Assembly (NCBI RefSeq): GCF_003387155.1
Contig: NZ_QUMT01000005.1
Location: forward strand, 1 to 64,000
Length of the DNA: 64,000 nucleotides
Direction of reading: 5' to 3'
Origin: Roseateles depolymerans
GTDB taxonomy: Bacteria; Pseudomonadota; Gammaproteobacteria; Burkholderiales; Burkholderiaceae_C
Every line of letters starts with the position of its first letter. Position 1 is the first letter of the stretch. Shown here one piece after another: positions 39,842-50,510 of this stretch. A program made the position numbers and the translations under genes. Below the pieces are notes generated by a model. That model was not told the origin of the DNA, did not search any database, and saw only the letters and a program-made list of their open reading frames with translations.

Positions 39842-40294
39842 TCAGCCGGTCGTGCGCTGCAGCGCTTTGAGACTGCGGCCGCGCCCCGGCAGCGCCTTGA
39901 GGTACTTGAAGGTCCCGGTGGCATGGGCGCAGAGCTTGCCGTCCTCCCCCAGCACCGAGCCTTCGCAGAAGGCCATGGTGGTGGAGCGATGCAGCAGCCG
40001 CCCCACCGCCCGCAACTGCCCTTCCCCGGGCCGCATGAAGCTGGTCTTCATTTCCACCGTCACCACGCCGGGGCCGAAGTCCGGCTGGTCCCGATGGATG
40101 CTGCGGGCCGCATGGGCCATGGCCACGTCCAGCAGCGTCATCAACACGCCGCCGTGGGCCACTTCCCAGGAGTTCAGGTGCAGCTCGCGCACCGACAGTC
40201 TCAGTTCGGCTTCCCCGTCGTCCAGGCGGATCAGCTCGAAACCGAGCTGCTGAACAAACGGGATGTGCACCGGAAAGGCAAGAGAGGTCGTCAT
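39842..40294 (-). CDS. PaaI-type hotdog thioesterase
   Basis: A 150-residue hotdog-fold protein with the conserved HGGVLMTLLDVAMAHA helix (catalytic-region Asp) and the strand block VTVEMKTSFMRP. It should release free acid from acyl-CoA. It is the last gene of the beta-oxidation operon, 17 bases after the SDR gene, so a housekeeping role in clearing stuck acyl-CoA is likely. It is convergent with effector-like gene A with only 13 bases between stops. Confidence 0.88.
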   Translation of the reverse strand: MTTSLAFPVHIPFVQQLGFELIRLDDGEAELRLSVRELHLNSWEVAHGGVLMTLLDVAMAHAARSIHRDQPDFGPGVVTVEMKTSFMRPGEGQLRAVGRLLHRSTTMAFCEGSVLGEDGKLCAHATGTFKYLKALPGRGRSLKALQRTTG

Positions 40295-40311
40295 GGCCGC
40301 GAGGATACCGC

Positions 40312-41103
40312 TCAGCCGCCATGCACGGCGGAGACGCCTCCGTCCACCGCCAGCACCTGCCCGGTGATGTGCTTGCCGGCCCGGCTGGCAAACAGCAGCG
40401 CGGCGCCTTTGAGGTCGTCGTCGTCGCCGATGCGGCGCAGCGGCGCGTGGGCCGCGAGCTTGTCCTGGCCGATGCTGGCCATCAGGCCCTTGGTCATCTT
40501 GCTGGGGAAAAAGCCCGGCGCCAGGGCGTTGACGGTGATGCCGTATTCGCCCCACTCCCCGGCCAGCGCGCGGGTGAAGTTCACCGCCGCGCCCTTGCTG
40601 GTGTTGTAGGCAATGGTCTTCATCAAACCGCTGTTGCCGCTCAGGCCCGCGATGGACGCCACATTGATGATGCGGCCCTGGCGGCGCGGAATCATGCTCT
40701 GACGGGCGGCTTCCTGGCTCATCACGAAGAGGCTGCGGATGTTCAGGTCCATCACCTTGTCCCAGGCCTCCACCGGATGGTCCTCGGCCGGTGCGCCCCA
40801 GGTGGCGCCCGCGTTGTTCACCAGGATGTCGATCTGGCCGAGCCGCTGCACCGTCTGGCTGACGATGCTGCGCGCCTGCGCCTCATCGGCGGCATCGGCG
40901 GCGATGTATTGCGCATCGATGCCGCGCGCCTTCAAATGGGCCACCGCCTCTTCCAGGTCAGCCGCCTTGCGGGAGCTGATCATGACGCGGGCACCGGCTT
41001 CGCCCAGCGCTTCGGCGATCTGCAGGCCCAGCCCGCGCGACCCGCCGGTCACCAGGGCCACCTGGCCTGTGAGGTCAAACAGGTCCAGCACTTTGCTGCT
41101 CAT
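40312..41103 (-). CDS. short-chain dehydrogenase/reductase in the beta-oxidation operon
   Basis: A 263-residue classical SDR: cofactor loop TGGSRGLG, NNAGATWG, catalytic Ser in NVASIAG, YNTSK (YxxxK), and a GQVLAVDGGVS C-terminus. It is placed between the acyl-CoA dehydrogenase and thioesterase genes, which suggests a 3-hydroxyacyl or 3-oxoacyl substrate. GGAG precedes its start; 21 bases separate it from the upstream gene. Confidence 0.9.
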   Translation of the reverse strand: MSSKVLDLFDLTGQVALVTGGSRGLGLQIAEALGEAGARVMISSRKAADLEEAVAHLKARGIDAQYIAADAADEAQARSIVSQTVQRLGQIDILVNNAGATWGAPAEDHPVEAWDKVMDLNIRSLFVMSQEAARQSMIPRRQGRIINVASIAGLSGNSGLMKTIAYNTSKGAAVNFTRALAGEWGEYGITVNALAPGFFPSKMTKGLMASIGQDKLAAHAPLRRIGDDDDLKGAALLFASRAGKHITGQVLAVDGGVSAVHGG

Positions 41104-41124
41104 CGGTGTCTCCTTGGTTATGGT

Positions 41125-42942
41125 TCAGAACCAGCGGTCCTGCATCTCACGGACCAGCGGCTCGCGGCGTTCCACCACCGACAGCCAGGCCGCGATGCGG
41201 GGCAGCTCGTATGCATAGAAATAGCGCTGCGCGGCCCGTTTGCCCTGCGCGGCATCGTCATCGCGGCCTTCCACGGCCAGGGCCAGCTCCAGCCAGATCC
41301 AGGCCATCACGGTGTGGCCAAAGGCCTGCAGATACGGCGTGGCATTGGCCAGCGCCTCTTCCGGCACGCCGGTGGCCCAGGCCTTCTTGGTGGCCGATCC
41401 GACCGCTGCCAGCGCGCCGGCCAGCGCGGTCGCCGCCGAGGCCAAGCCTTCCACCTGCCCGGCCCGCTGCACCGTCTCGTTGATGCGGCCAGCCAGCGTC
41501 ATCAGCGCCTTGCCGCCGTCCATCACCACCTTGCGCCCCAGCAGGTCCAGCGCCTGGATGCCGTGGGTGCCTTCATGGATCATGTTCAGGCGGTTGTCCC
41601 GCCAGTACTGCTCCACCGGGAAGTCCCGGGTGTAGCCGTAGCCGCCCAGCACCTGGATGGCCAGCGAATTGGCCTCCAGGCACCATTCGCTGGGCCAGCT
41701 CTTGGCAATGGGCGTGAGCACTTCCAGCATCAGTTGCGCCTGGGCGGCGGCTTCGGGCGTGCCGGTGGCCTGCTCATCGACCAGCCGGGCGCAATACAGC
41801 GCCAGGGCCAGACCGCCTTCCACATAACTCTTTTGCGCCAGCAGCATGCGCTTGACGTCTGCATGCTCGATGATCAGCCGCTGCGGTGCCGCCGCATCCT
41901 TGCCGGCCGCCGTCAACGGCCGTCCTTGCGGTCGCTGGCGGGCATAGGCCAGGCTGGCCTCATAGCCGGCATAACCGAGCATCACCGCGCCCAGGCCGAC
42001 GCCGATGCGGGCCTCGTTCATCATGTGGAACATGCAGCGCAGGCCGTCGCCCGGCTGCCCGACGCGGTAGCCGACGGCCCCGCCGCGGCCGCCGGGACGG
42101 TGGCGCCCTTCCCCGAAATTGAGCAGGCAGTTGGTGGTGCCGCGATAGCCCAGCTTGTGGTTGAGCCCGGCCAGCGACACGTCATTGCGCTCGCCGGTGA
42201 GCCGGCCCTGCCCATCCACCAGGTGCTTGGGCACGATGAACAGCGACAGGCCCTTCACGCCAGGCGGCAGCTTGCCGTCCGGACCCGGAATCTTGGCCAG
42301 CACCAGATGCACGATGTTCTCGGTGATCTCGTGCTCCCCACCGGAGATCCACATCTTGTGGCCGGTCAGGCGGTAGCGGGGACCCAGCGGGTCAGCCTCG
42401 AACGTATCCCCGTCCGGCTCGGCGCGGGTGGCCACGTCGCTGAGGGACGAGCCCGCCTGCGGCTCGGACAGGCACATGGTGCCGAACCAGCGGCCGCTGA
42501 ATTCATTGGCGGCGAAGACCTCCTGCTGCGTCGGCGTGCCATGGGCCATCAGCAGGTTGGCATTGCCCTGGGTGAGCATGGCGTAGCCGCCCATGGCCAC
42601 GCTGGCCTTGCTGAAGAAGGCATTGGCGGCCATCTCCACCGTTAGTGGCAGTTGCATGCCGCCGCGCTCATGGTCCTGCGCCGCCGCCAGCATGCCGGAC
42701 TCGACATAGGCCGCCAGCGCCGCATGGGTGGCCGCCGGCAGATGCACCCGCTCGCCGTCGAAGCGCGGCTCCTCGGTGTCGGCCAGACGGTTGAAGGGCG
42801 CGAACTTGTCGCGGGCGATGCGCTCGCAGGTGTCCAGCACCGCGTCGAAGGTCTCGCGGGAGTGGTCGGCAAAGCGGGGGCGGTCCTGCAGACGCTGGAC
42901 CTGGAGCCAGTCGTACAGCAGGAAATCGAGGGTGTCACGCAT
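41125..42942 (-). CDS. acyl-CoA dehydrogenase, long C-terminal type (605 aa)
   Basis: First oxidation step of fatty-acid breakdown. Landmarks: TMCLSEPQAGSSLSDVAT (flavin region), TGHKMWISGGEHE (start of the central beta-domain) and QVLGGYGYTRDFPVEQYWRD in the C-terminal helices. The length of 605 residues fits the group with an additional C-terminal domain (AcdA/FadE-like in betaproteobacteria), not the 380-residue short type. GGAGA precedes the start. It follows the thiolase gene by 86 bases. Confidence 0.93.
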   Translation of the reverse strand: MRDTLDFLLYDWLQVQRLQDRPRFADHSRETFDAVLDTCERIARDKFAPFNRLADTEEPRFDGERVHLPAATHAALAAYVESGMLAAAQDHERGGMQLPLTVEMAANAFFSKASVAMGGYAMLTQGNANLLMAHGTPTQQEVFAANEFSGRWFGTMCLSEPQAGSSLSDVATRAEPDGDTFEADPLGPRYRLTGHKMWISGGEHEITENIVHLVLAKIPGPDGKLPPGVKGLSLFIVPKHLVDGQGRLTGERNDVSLAGLNHKLGYRGTTNCLLNFGEGRHRPGGRGGAVGYRVGQPGDGLRCMFHMMNEARIGVGLGAVMLGYAGYEASLAYARQRPQGRPLTAAGKDAAAPQRLIIEHADVKRMLLAQKSYVEGGLALALYCARLVDEQATGTPEAAAQAQLMLEVLTPIAKSWPSEWCLEANSLAIQVLGGYGYTRDFPVEQYWRDNRLNMIHEGTHGIQALDLLGRKVVMDGGKALMTLAGRINETVQRAGQVEGLASAATALAGALAAVGSATKKAWATGVPEEALANATPYLQAFGHTVMAWIWLELALAVEGRDDDAAQGKRAAQRYFYAYELPRIAAWLSVVERREPLVREMQDRWF

Positions 42943-43028
42943 GGCAAGGTCTCCGCGCCGGTCGGCGCCGGTCCGGCCGCCCTTCACAGGGGCTGCCGGA
43001 CCTCGAGGGTTTCAGTCCACCGGGGCGG

Positions 43029-44204
<1,176 letters not shown>

Positions 44205-44220
44205 TCCTAGCTCCTTGTTC

Positions 44221-46317
44221 TCAGTCGGTGAAGCCCTTGCCCTGCTCGGCCAGACGGGCCAGCAGCGGTGCGGGTTCCCAGAACTTGCCGTCATCCAGCG
44301 GGTTGCGGGCAAAGCGCTTCATCGTCTGGACCACGTTGTACAGGCCCACCGTGTCCGCATAACACATCGGGCCGCCGCGCCACAGCGGGAAGCCGTAGCC
44401 GGTGAGGTAGACCATGTCGATGTCGGAGGCGCGCAGCGCGATGCCTTCCTCCAGGATGCGGGCGCCTTCGTTGACCAGGGCGAACACCAGGCGCTGCACG
44501 ATCTCCTCGTCGCTGATCTTGCGCGGCGTGATGCCCAGGGCCGAGCGATGCATGTCGATCATCTCCAGCACGGTGCGGGAGGGAATCGCATCCCGCTTGC
44601 CCGGCTGGTAGTCGTACCAGCCCGCACCGGTCTTCTGGCCGAAGCGACCCATCTCGCACAGCAGGTCGGCGGTCTTGGAATAACGCAGGTCCGGCTTTTC
44701 GATGTAGCGCCGCTTGCGGATGTACCAGCCCACGTCGTTGCCGGCCAGGTCGCCCATGCGGAACGGGCCCATGGCGAAGCCGAAACGTTCGACCGCCTTG
44801 TCCACCTGCTGCGGCGTGCAGCCTTCCTCCAGCAGGAAACCGGCCTGCCGGCTGTACTGCTCGATCATGCGGTTGCCGATGAAGCCGTCGCAGACGCCGG
44901 ACACCACGCAGGTCTTGCGGATCTTCTTGCCCAGCGCCATCACCGTGGCGAGCACGTCCTTGGCGGTGGCGGCACCGCGCACCACTTCCAGCAGCTTCAT
45001 CACGTTGGCCGGACTGAAGAAGTGGGTGCCGATGACGTCCTGCGGACGCTTGGTGAAGCTGGCGATCTTGTTGACGTCCAGCGTCGAGGTGTTGCTGGCC
45101 AGGATGGCACCAGGCTTCATCACCTCGTCCAGGCGGCGGAAGACCTGCTCCTTGACGCCGATGTCCTCGAACACGGCCTCGATGACCAGGTCCGCATCGC
45201 CGATCTCGGTGTAGCTCAGCGTGCCTTGCAGCAACGCCATGCGCTGCGCGTACTTGTCTTCCTTGAGCTTGCCCTTGCGGATCTGGGCTTCGTAGTTTTT
45301 GCGGATGGTCTCGATGCCGCGGTCCAGCGCCTCGATCTTCATCTCCAGCAGCGTGACCGGAATGCCGGCATTGAGGAAGTTCATCGCGATGCCGCCGCCC
45401 ATGGTGCCGGCACCGATGATGGCGACCTTCTGGATCGGCCGCAGCGGCGTGTCCTCCGGCACATCGGGAATCTTCGCAGCGGCACGCTCGGCGAAGAAGG
45501 CATGGCGCAGCGCCTTGGATTCCGGCGTCAGCATCAGCTGGGCGAAGGCATCGCGCTCGGCCTTCATGCCGTCCTCGAAGCGCTGGCTCACCGCCGCGGC
45601 CACCGCATCGACGCACTGCAGCGGCGCGGGGAAATGCTTGCTCATCGCCTGCACCGTGTTGCGGGCGAACTGGAAGTAGCCCTGCGGCTCGGGATGCTGC
45701 GCCTTGAGGTCCCGCACCCGTGGCAGCGGGCGCTTGTCCGCCACCTCCATGGCAAAGGCCACGGCGCCATCGAGCAGGTCGCCCTCGACGATCTTCTGGA
45801 ACAGCACCTGGCCCGGCACCTGGGCCAGCAGCTCGCTGTTGACCGGCTCGCCGCTGACGATCATGTTCAGCGCCGGCTCCACGCCCAGCGCACGCGGCAG
45901 TCGCTGCGTGCCGCCAGCGCCGGGCAACAGGCCCAGCTTCACTTCCGGCAGGGCCACCTTGGTGCCGGGCGCCGCGACGCGGTAGTGGCAGCCCAGCGCC
46001 AGCTCCAGGCCACCGCCCATGCAGACGCTGTGGATGGCGGCCACCACCGGCTTGCTGCAGGACTCCACCCGCGCGATCAGCGACAGCAGGTTGGGCTCGG
46101 CCAGCGCCTTGGGGGAGCCGAACTCACGGATGTCGGCACCGCCGGAAAACGCCTTGCCGGCGCCGGCGATCACCACCGCCTTGATGGCCGCGTCGTTCTC
46201 GGCCCGCTCGATCCCCTCGGCGGTCGCCTTGCGGGTGGCATGGCCCAGGCCATTCACCGGCGGATTGTTCAGCGTGATCACGGCCACCGAGCCGCGGACT
46301 TCGTAGTTGGCACTCAT
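44221..46317 (-). CDS. FadB/FadJ-like bifunctional enoyl-CoA hydratase / 3-hydroxyacyl-CoA dehydrogenase
   Basis: The N-terminal crotonase domain (about 1-190) has the oxyanion hole segments [11 protein letters not shown] and [14 protein letters not shown] and the Glu block [15 protein letters not shown]. The dehydrogenase part (about 295-590) starts with the NAD-binding [12 protein letters not shown] and has [17 protein letters not shown]-terminal repeat domain completes 698 residues. It is first in an operon hydratase/dehydrogenase - thiolase - acyl-CoA dehydrogenase - SDR - thioesterase. AAGGAAC precedes the start, and an inverted repeat GAACG-GT-CGTTC lies directly upstream. Confidence 0.95.
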   Translation of the reverse strand: MSANYEVRGSVAVITLNNPPVNGLGHATRKATAEGIERAENDAAIKAVVIAGAGKAFSGGADIREFGSPKALAEPNLLSLIARVESCSKPVVAAIHSVCMGGGLELALGCHYRVAAPGTKVALPEVKLGLLPGAGGTQRLPRALGVEPALNMIVSGEPVNSELLAQVPGQVLFQKIVEGDLLDGAVAFAMEVADKRPLPRVRDLKAQHPEPQGYFQFARNTVQAMSKHFPAPLQCVDAVAAAVSQRFEDGMKAERDAFAQLMLTPESKALRHAFFAERAAAKIPDVPEDTPLRPIQKVAIIGAGTMGGGIAMNFLNAGIPVTLLEMKIEALDRGIETIRKNYEAQIRKGKLKEDKYAQRMALLQGTLSYTEIGDADLVIEAVFEDIGVKEQVFRRLDEVMKPGAILASNTSTLDVNKIASFTKRPQDVIGTHFFSPANVMKLLEVVRGAATAKDVLATVMALGKKIRKTCVVSGVCDGFIGNRMIEQYSRQAGFLLEEGCTPQQVDKAVERFGFAMGPFRMGDLAGNDVGWYIRKRRYIEKPDLRYSKTADLLCEMGRFGQKTGAGWYDYQPGKRDAIPSRTVLEMIDMHRSALGITPRKISDEEIVQRLVFALVNEGARILEEGIALRASDIDMVYLTGYGFPLWRGGPMCYADTVGLYNVVQTMKRFARNPLDDGKFWEPAPLLARLAEQGKGFTD

Positions 46318-46333
46318 GCGTGTTCCTTGAAAA

Positions 46334-46352
46334 GAACGGTCGTTCGATTCTA
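46334..46352 (-). promoter_or_regulatory. operator and -10 of the beta-oxidation operon
   Basis: GAACGGTCGTTC (46334-46345) is a 12-bp palindrome, the style bound by TetR-type fatty-acid regulators. On the minus strand TAGAAT (46352-46347) sits immediately upstream as a -10, so the palindrome falls at the transcription start. I see no good -35. The regulator is not in this window. Confidence 0.5.
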
Positions 46353-46414
46353 GGCAGAGCGCTCGCCGCTGTGATGTCCCTGCGGCGACAAACCGACGGC
46401 ACCCGCCCAGACAT

Positions 46415-46443
46415 GGAACCTCTTGGCCCTGTTCGGCGACACA
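46415..46443 (+). promoter_or_regulatory. ECF/HrpL-like promoter of the effector-like gene B
   Basis: GGAACC (46415-46420), 16 bases, then CGACACA (46437-46443) differs from the hrp-box consensus (GGAACC-N15/16-CCACNNA) by one base. The box ends 30 bases before the ATG at 46473, the same geometry as at the paralogous gene A. Confidence 0.65.
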
Positions 46444-46472
46444 TGGCGATTCAACCTGGCTGAGGAGCTTCC

Positions 46473-47819
46473 ATGTGGCGGTGCTGTTTCCCCAAACCCC
46501 TTCACAGCGCAGATGCCGGAGCCGGCACCCACGCGTTTGAGGCTGCCACCGATGCAGAGCCCGAGGTGGAGCCCGACCCGTCGCCCGGTACCGAGGGTTG
46601 GCGGCCGGCGGACGGCGCGGGCCGTCCCTCCCGGCATGAACGGCCCCGCTCGCTGCAGGAGGCCCCCGAGGGCGAAGCCCCGGACCGGCCGGGCGCCTCG
46701 CGGGTCAAGGTGCCACTGCTTCGGGCGCTGAGCCAGCCTTCCGCCCCCACGGCGGAGGCGTTGCAGCGCCGCTCGCGCCGAGGCACGTTGGATGGCAGCA
46801 GGACGCTCAGTCTCCGGTCCGAGGGCAGCAACGGCCCGGACAGCGTGTTTTCGTCCGGCAGCGACTCTGGCCTGGGTGGGGGGCCGGTTCCTGCCGTCTC
46901 CTCCACCGGTCATCTGGACATGTCCGGCATGAGACGGCGCGACTTCATGGCGCTGTCCCAGGACCAGATGCGAGCCATGGGTCGCGATTGCAAGCGGCTG
47001 ACCCTGCCCCGCGGCTGCACGGCGGAGGCGGTCCGCGCATGGCTCAGGGCCTGCCCGGACATCGAGGAGATCACTGCGCTGGACATCGTGGAAGACGGCA
47101 GGCCGTTATCCGCCGTGCAGGCCCAGCAGCTGCGTTATTTCCGGACGTTCCCGCCTGGGCCCAACCCGCTGTACTTGGGGCTCAAGGCCCGCGCAGTGGT
47201 GCCCCAGGATCTGGCTCCGCACCCGGACCCGGGCCTGACCCTGGACCGGTTGCGGGGATGGGCGCAAACGCCAGAGACGCTGCCCCAACTGAGCGATGCG
47301 GAGTTCGTCGCCATCAGGGATGTGGTGGAACGCCATGTGCTGGACTCTGCCCATAAATTCCGCGATGGATTCTGGGTCACCCCGAGATTCCAAAGCTGCG
47401 CACCCGCCCTGATGCAAGCCGTGCCCGCCGAGTTGCTCAGCGGTGTGGACGCGGCCAACCATGCGCACGTCCTGAAACGCCTCTCCGACCGGCGCAACAT
47501 GCGTCTGAGCTACACGGAGCTGTTGAACTTCGTGAGGCCCATGCTGAAGGCCTGCTGGGACGTCGTGGCGCGTCAGAACGATTCATTCCGTTATGAACGG
47601 CGAGCGCCGGACGAGCTTGCAGCGCTGGCGGCCTTGCAGCTCTGGGTGCTGAGTGCGTCGCCGCAGGAAATCGCGGGGCAGCGCGAGCGGGTGGCCGCCT
47701 TTGCGCGAAGGTCCGAGCAATGGGGCGATGAGCAATGGCGGCGCCAGTTGATCGATGCCGCGCTGCAGGGTCACACGCCCGTGCTGGACGGCGATCAGGT
47801 CGTGTCACAGCGGCCCTGA
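46473..47819 (+). CDS. uncharacterised effector-like protein B (448 aa), paralogue of 38398-39828
   Basis: Not a recognised family. It starts MWRCCFPKP, with two adjacent cysteines close to the N-terminus, and continues with about 140 residues that are rich in Ser, Pro, Gly, Glu and Arg and look disordered (for example SVFSSGSDSGLGGG). The folded part from about residue 150 shares the blocks RDCKRLTLPRGC, EEITALDI and LMQAVPAELL with protein A. GAGGAG lies 6 bases before the start, and a near-consensus ECF/hrp-type promoter lies 30 bases upstream. A flexible polar N-terminus is common in type III effectors; secretion is inferred, not shown. It is divergent from the beta-oxidation operon. Confidence 0.7.
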   Translation: MWRCCFPKPLHSADAGAGTHAFEAATDAEPEVEPDPSPGTEGWRPADGAGRPSRHERPRSLQEAPEGEAPDRPGASRVKVPLLRALSQPSAPTAEALQRRSRRGTLDGSRTLSLRSEGSNGPDSVFSSGSDSGLGGGPVPAVSSTGHLDMSGMRRRDFMALSQDQMRAMGRDCKRLTLPRGCTAEAVRAWLRACPDIEEITALDIVEDGRPLSAVQAQQLRYFRTFPPGPNPLYLGLKARAVVPQDLAPHPDPGLTLDRLRGWAQTPETLPQLSDAEFVAIRDVVERHVLDSAHKFRDGFWVTPRFQSCAPALMQAVPAELLSGVDAANHAHVLKRLSDRRNMRLSYTELLNFVRPMLKACWDVVARQNDSFRYERRAPDELAALAALQLWVLSASPQEIAGQRERVAAFARRSEQWGDEQWRRQLIDAALQGHTPVLDGDQVVSQRP

Positions 47820-47838
47820 TCAGCCGCACTGATGGCGC

Positions 47839-48279
47839 TCAGCGCCCCCGCGGCCGGTCGATCTGCGTGGGCGCAAACCCGCTGTTGTCCTCAAGATCCT
47901 CATGCTGGGTCGGCAGGAAAGCGCCGCCGCCCTGCGCCACCCGCGCCTGCATCGGCATGCCCTGCGGGGCCAGGGGCGAGGCCACACGCGGCTCGATCGG
48001 CGGCCCCAGCGTGTCCGGCGGGCTGACGGTGTTGGCCGCGCGGCGACGCACCCGCTCGGCGATCAGCCGCAGCTCACCCAGCTCCAGCTGGAGCTGCTCG
48101 ATCTGCCGCCGCGCCTGGCTGTTCTGCTGGTTGAGCAGATCCCGCGAGGCCTTGAGCTGCTCGATCAGCCCCCGGGCCTTGCCCAGCCGGTTGTGCCACC
48201 ACAGGCTGGCGCCGACCCCGACGACCACCCCACCACCCACAGCACCCGCCACGATGCTCCAAACCTGCCCGATGTCCAT
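47839..48279 (-). CDS. membrane-anchored coiled-coil protein (146 aa)
   Basis: An N-terminal membrane helix (IVAGAVGGGVVVGVGASLW) is followed by a predicted coiled coil (about residues 30-78, rich in Leu, Glu, Gln and Arg) and a Pro-rich tail. I see no enzyme motif. The size and layout recall small envelope proteins that organise or tether other proteins, but I do not recognise the family. AGGAG precedes the start at 9 bases. It is convergent with effector-like gene B (19 bases between stops). Confidence 0.65.
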   Translation of the reverse strand: MDIGQVWSIVAGAVGGGVVVGVGASLWWHNRLGKARGLIEQLKASRDLLNQQNSQARRQIEQLQLELGELRLIAERVRRRAANTVSPPDTLGPPIEPRVASPLAPQGMPMQARVAQGGGAFLPTQHEDLEDNSGFAPTQIDRPRGR

Positions 48280-48556
48280 GTTGTTTGGCTCCTTCTGGAA
48301 CTTCTGAATGTCCGCTGCGACCGGCCGAGGCACCGCTGCGCAGGGGCCGGCGCCCCTGGCGGGCGCCGCTTCAGGCCAATGTAGTGTGCTGTCACGGGCC
48401 TGTAACGCCACCCACCCACCCGGAACAGGGGACCCGGGTCGGGGTTTCGCGACGGGCGACACAAGTTTTCACCTTGATGAGCTCACGAGCGTGCGATGGG
48501 GCACCGTTTTGCGGCTGCTAGCATCCGAAGATGGTCACCCCTTGAGGAGCAGATGG

Positions 48557-48922
48557 ATGACGCCTTCCCCCCGCTCAGCCGTCCCCGACTGGCGCGCCCG
48601 CCGGCTGGATCACCTCCGGTCGCTGATCCGCGCCGCGGCGCCGGAGGCCACCGAAGAAGCCAAGTGGAAAAAACCCACCAACCCGGCTGGGGTGCCCACC
48701 TGGTCCGACCACGGCATCCTCTGCACCGGCGAGACCTACAAGGACAAGATCAAGCTGACCTTTGCGCAGGGCGCCCGGCTGCCGGACCCGCATCAGCTCT
48801 TCAATGCCAGCCTGGATGGCGGCACCCGGCGCGCCATCGACTTGAAGGAACAGGACCCGCTGGATGAGGACGCCTTCCAGGACCTCATCCGCGCAGCGGT
48901 CGCCTACAACCGGGGTGCGTGA
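48557..48922 (+). CDS. DUF1801-family protein
   Basis: The 121-residue protein carries the pattern typical of DUF1801/YdhG-like proteins: DHLRSLIRAAAPEATEEAKW, then WSDHGILCTGETYKDKIKL and a small alpha/beta fold. Function is not established for the family. GAGGAG lies 6 bases before the start. It is convergent with livF; a GC-only hairpin (48930-48946) lies between the two without a T run. Confidence 0.82.
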   Translation: MTPSPRSAVPDWRARRLDHLRSLIRAAAPEATEEAKWKKPTNPAGVPTWSDHGILCTGETYKDKIKLTFAQGARLPDPHQLFNASLDGGTRRAIDLKEQDPLDEDAFQDLIRAAVAYNRGA

Positions 48923-48980
48923 TCGCCAGGGGCGCCTGCGGCGCCCGATCGCCCGATGGCCCGGTCGGTCCCCGCCGGCC

Positions 48981-49700
48981 TCAGACCTCCAGCCACTCCT
49001 TGCGGATGTAGGCATTGGCCTTGAGATCGGCCGGCGTGCCCTCGAACACGATGCGCCCGTGGCCCATCACATAGCAGCGCTCCGAGATCTCCAGCGCAAT
49101 GGCGAGTTTCTGCTCCACCAGCAGCACCGACACCCCGCGCCGCTTCAGCTCCTTGAGATAGTCCGCCACCAGTTCCACGATCTTGGGCGCCAGGCCCTCC
49201 GTCGGCTCGTCGATCATGATCAGGTCCGGGTCGCCCATCAGCGTGCGGCACAGGGTCAGCATCTGCTGCTCGCCGCCCGACAGCACGCCGGCCTCGGTAT
49301 GCTGACGCTCCTTCAGGCGGGGGAACATCTGGTACATGTCGTCGAAGCCCCAGCGCGGCTTTTGGGCGCGGCGTCCACTTTTCTGCCCCAGCATCAGGTT
49401 CTGATGCACGGTGAGCTTGGGAAAGATGTCCCGGTTCTCCGGCACATAGCCGATGCCTTCATGGGCGATCTCATAGGCCTTGCGGCCCAGCAGCGCCCGG
49501 CCGCCCCAGTTCACCGCGCCGGTGCCTTCCACCTGGCCCATGATGGTCTTGACCGTGGTGGACCGGCCAGAGCCGTTGCGCCCGAGCAGGCTGACGATCT
49601 CCCCCGGCCGCACCTCCATCGTCACCCCGTGCAGCACATGGCTCTTGCCGTAGAAGGCATGCAGGTTCTCCAGCGTGAGCGTTCGTGTCGCCTGGCTCAT
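48981..49700 (-). CDS. livF: branched-chain-type ABC transporter ATPase (LivF), Walker A Lys replaced by Arg
   Basis: Second ATPase of a LivKHMGF-type importer. The signature LSGGEQQ, Walker B (LIMIDEPTEGLAP) and the switch region (LLVEQKLAIALE) are intact. The Walker A reads GRNGSGRST: the usual Lys is Arg (codon CGG at 49563-49565). LivG keeps the normal GPNGAGKST, so at most one of the two ATP sites of the heterodimer carries the change. The start overlaps the livG stop by 4 bases. Confidence 0.92.
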   Translation of the reverse strand: MSQATRTLTLENLHAFYGKSHVLHGVTMEVRPGEIVSLLGRNGSGRSTTVKTIMGQVEGTGAVNWGGRALLGRKAYEIAHEGIGYVPENRDIFPKLTVHQNLMLGQKSGRRAQKPRWGFDDMYQMFPRLKERQHTEAGVLSGGEQQMLTLCRTLMGDPDLIMIDEPTEGLAPKIVELVADYLKELKRRGVSVLLVEQKLAIALEISERCYVMGHGRIVFEGTPADLKANAYIRKEWLEV

Positions 49701-50494
49701 GCGTGCGCTCCTTCCGCCTGCGCCTCGGCCAGCACCGAGCCCAGATAGGCCTCCTGCACCCGCGGATTGGCCCGCACCGCTTCCGGCACGTCGAAGGCGA
49801 TCACCTCCCCATACACCAGCACCGCGATCTTGTCGGCCAGGCCGAAGACCACGCCCATGTCGTGCTCCACCGTCAGCAGCGTGCGGCCCTCGGTGACCTG
49901 CCGGATCAGCTGGATGAAGCGCTTGGTCTCGCTCTTGCTCATGCCGGCGGTGGGCTCGTCCAGCAGGATCACCTTGGCCCCGCCGGCAATGGTGATGCCG
50001 ATCTCCAGCGCCCGCGCCTCGGCATAGGTCAGGTTCATCGCCGGCACGTCGCGTTTCTTGTCCAGATGCAGCATCTCCAGCAGTTCATCGGCGCGGTCAT
50101 TGAGGTCGTCCAGGCCGGCGAGGAATTTCCAGAAGGCATAGCGGTGGCCCATCGACCACAGCAGCGCGCAGCGGATGTTTTCGAAGACCGACAGGCGGGT
50201 GAACAGGTTGGACACCTGGAAACTGCGCGACAGGCCGCGGCGATTGATCTGATGCGGGGCCAGCTGGTCGATGCGCTCGCCAAACAGGTGGATCTCGCCG
50301 CTGCTGGGCGCAAACCGGCCACTGATCAGGTTGAACAGCGTGGACTTGCCGGCGCCGTTGGGGCCAATGATGGCCACCCGCTCGCCGGGTTTCACGGCCA
50401 GTTCCGCGCCGCGGATGATTTCGCTGCGGCCAAAGCTCTTGCGCAGGCTGCGCAGTTCCAGGGCCCAGGGGGTCGTGTCCGTCGATGTGCTCAT
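49697..50494 (-). CDS. livG: branched-chain-type ABC transporter ATPase (LivG)
   Basis: A 265-residue ATPase with Walker A GPNGAGKST, the LivG-type insertion, a signature region reading LTYAEARALEIG (the standard LSGGQ is replaced by a LivG variant), and Walker B VILLDEPTAGM. It pairs with LivF to drive transport through LivH/LivM. It starts 16 bases after livM. Confidence 0.95.
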   Translation of the reverse strand: MSTSTDTTPWALELRSLRKSFGRSEIIRGAELAVKPGERVAIIGPNGAGKSTLFNLISGRFAPSSGEIHLFGERIDQLAPHQINRRGLSRSFQVSNLFTRLSVFENIRCALLWSMGHRYAFWKFLAGLDDLNDRADELLEMLHLDKKRDVPAMNLTYAEARALEIGITIAGGAKVILLDEPTAGMSKSETKRFIQLIRQVTEGRTLLTVEHDMGVVFGLADKIAVLVYGEVIAFDVPEAVRANPRVQEAYLGSVLAEAQAEGAHA

Positions 50495-50510
50495 GGGGTG
50501 CTCCCGGCGT

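Noticed and set aside
48930-48946. Terminator between the DUF1801 gene and livF
   Set aside because: GGGCGCC/GGCGCCC forms a stem, but there is no T run on either side, so only a weak structural remark is justified.
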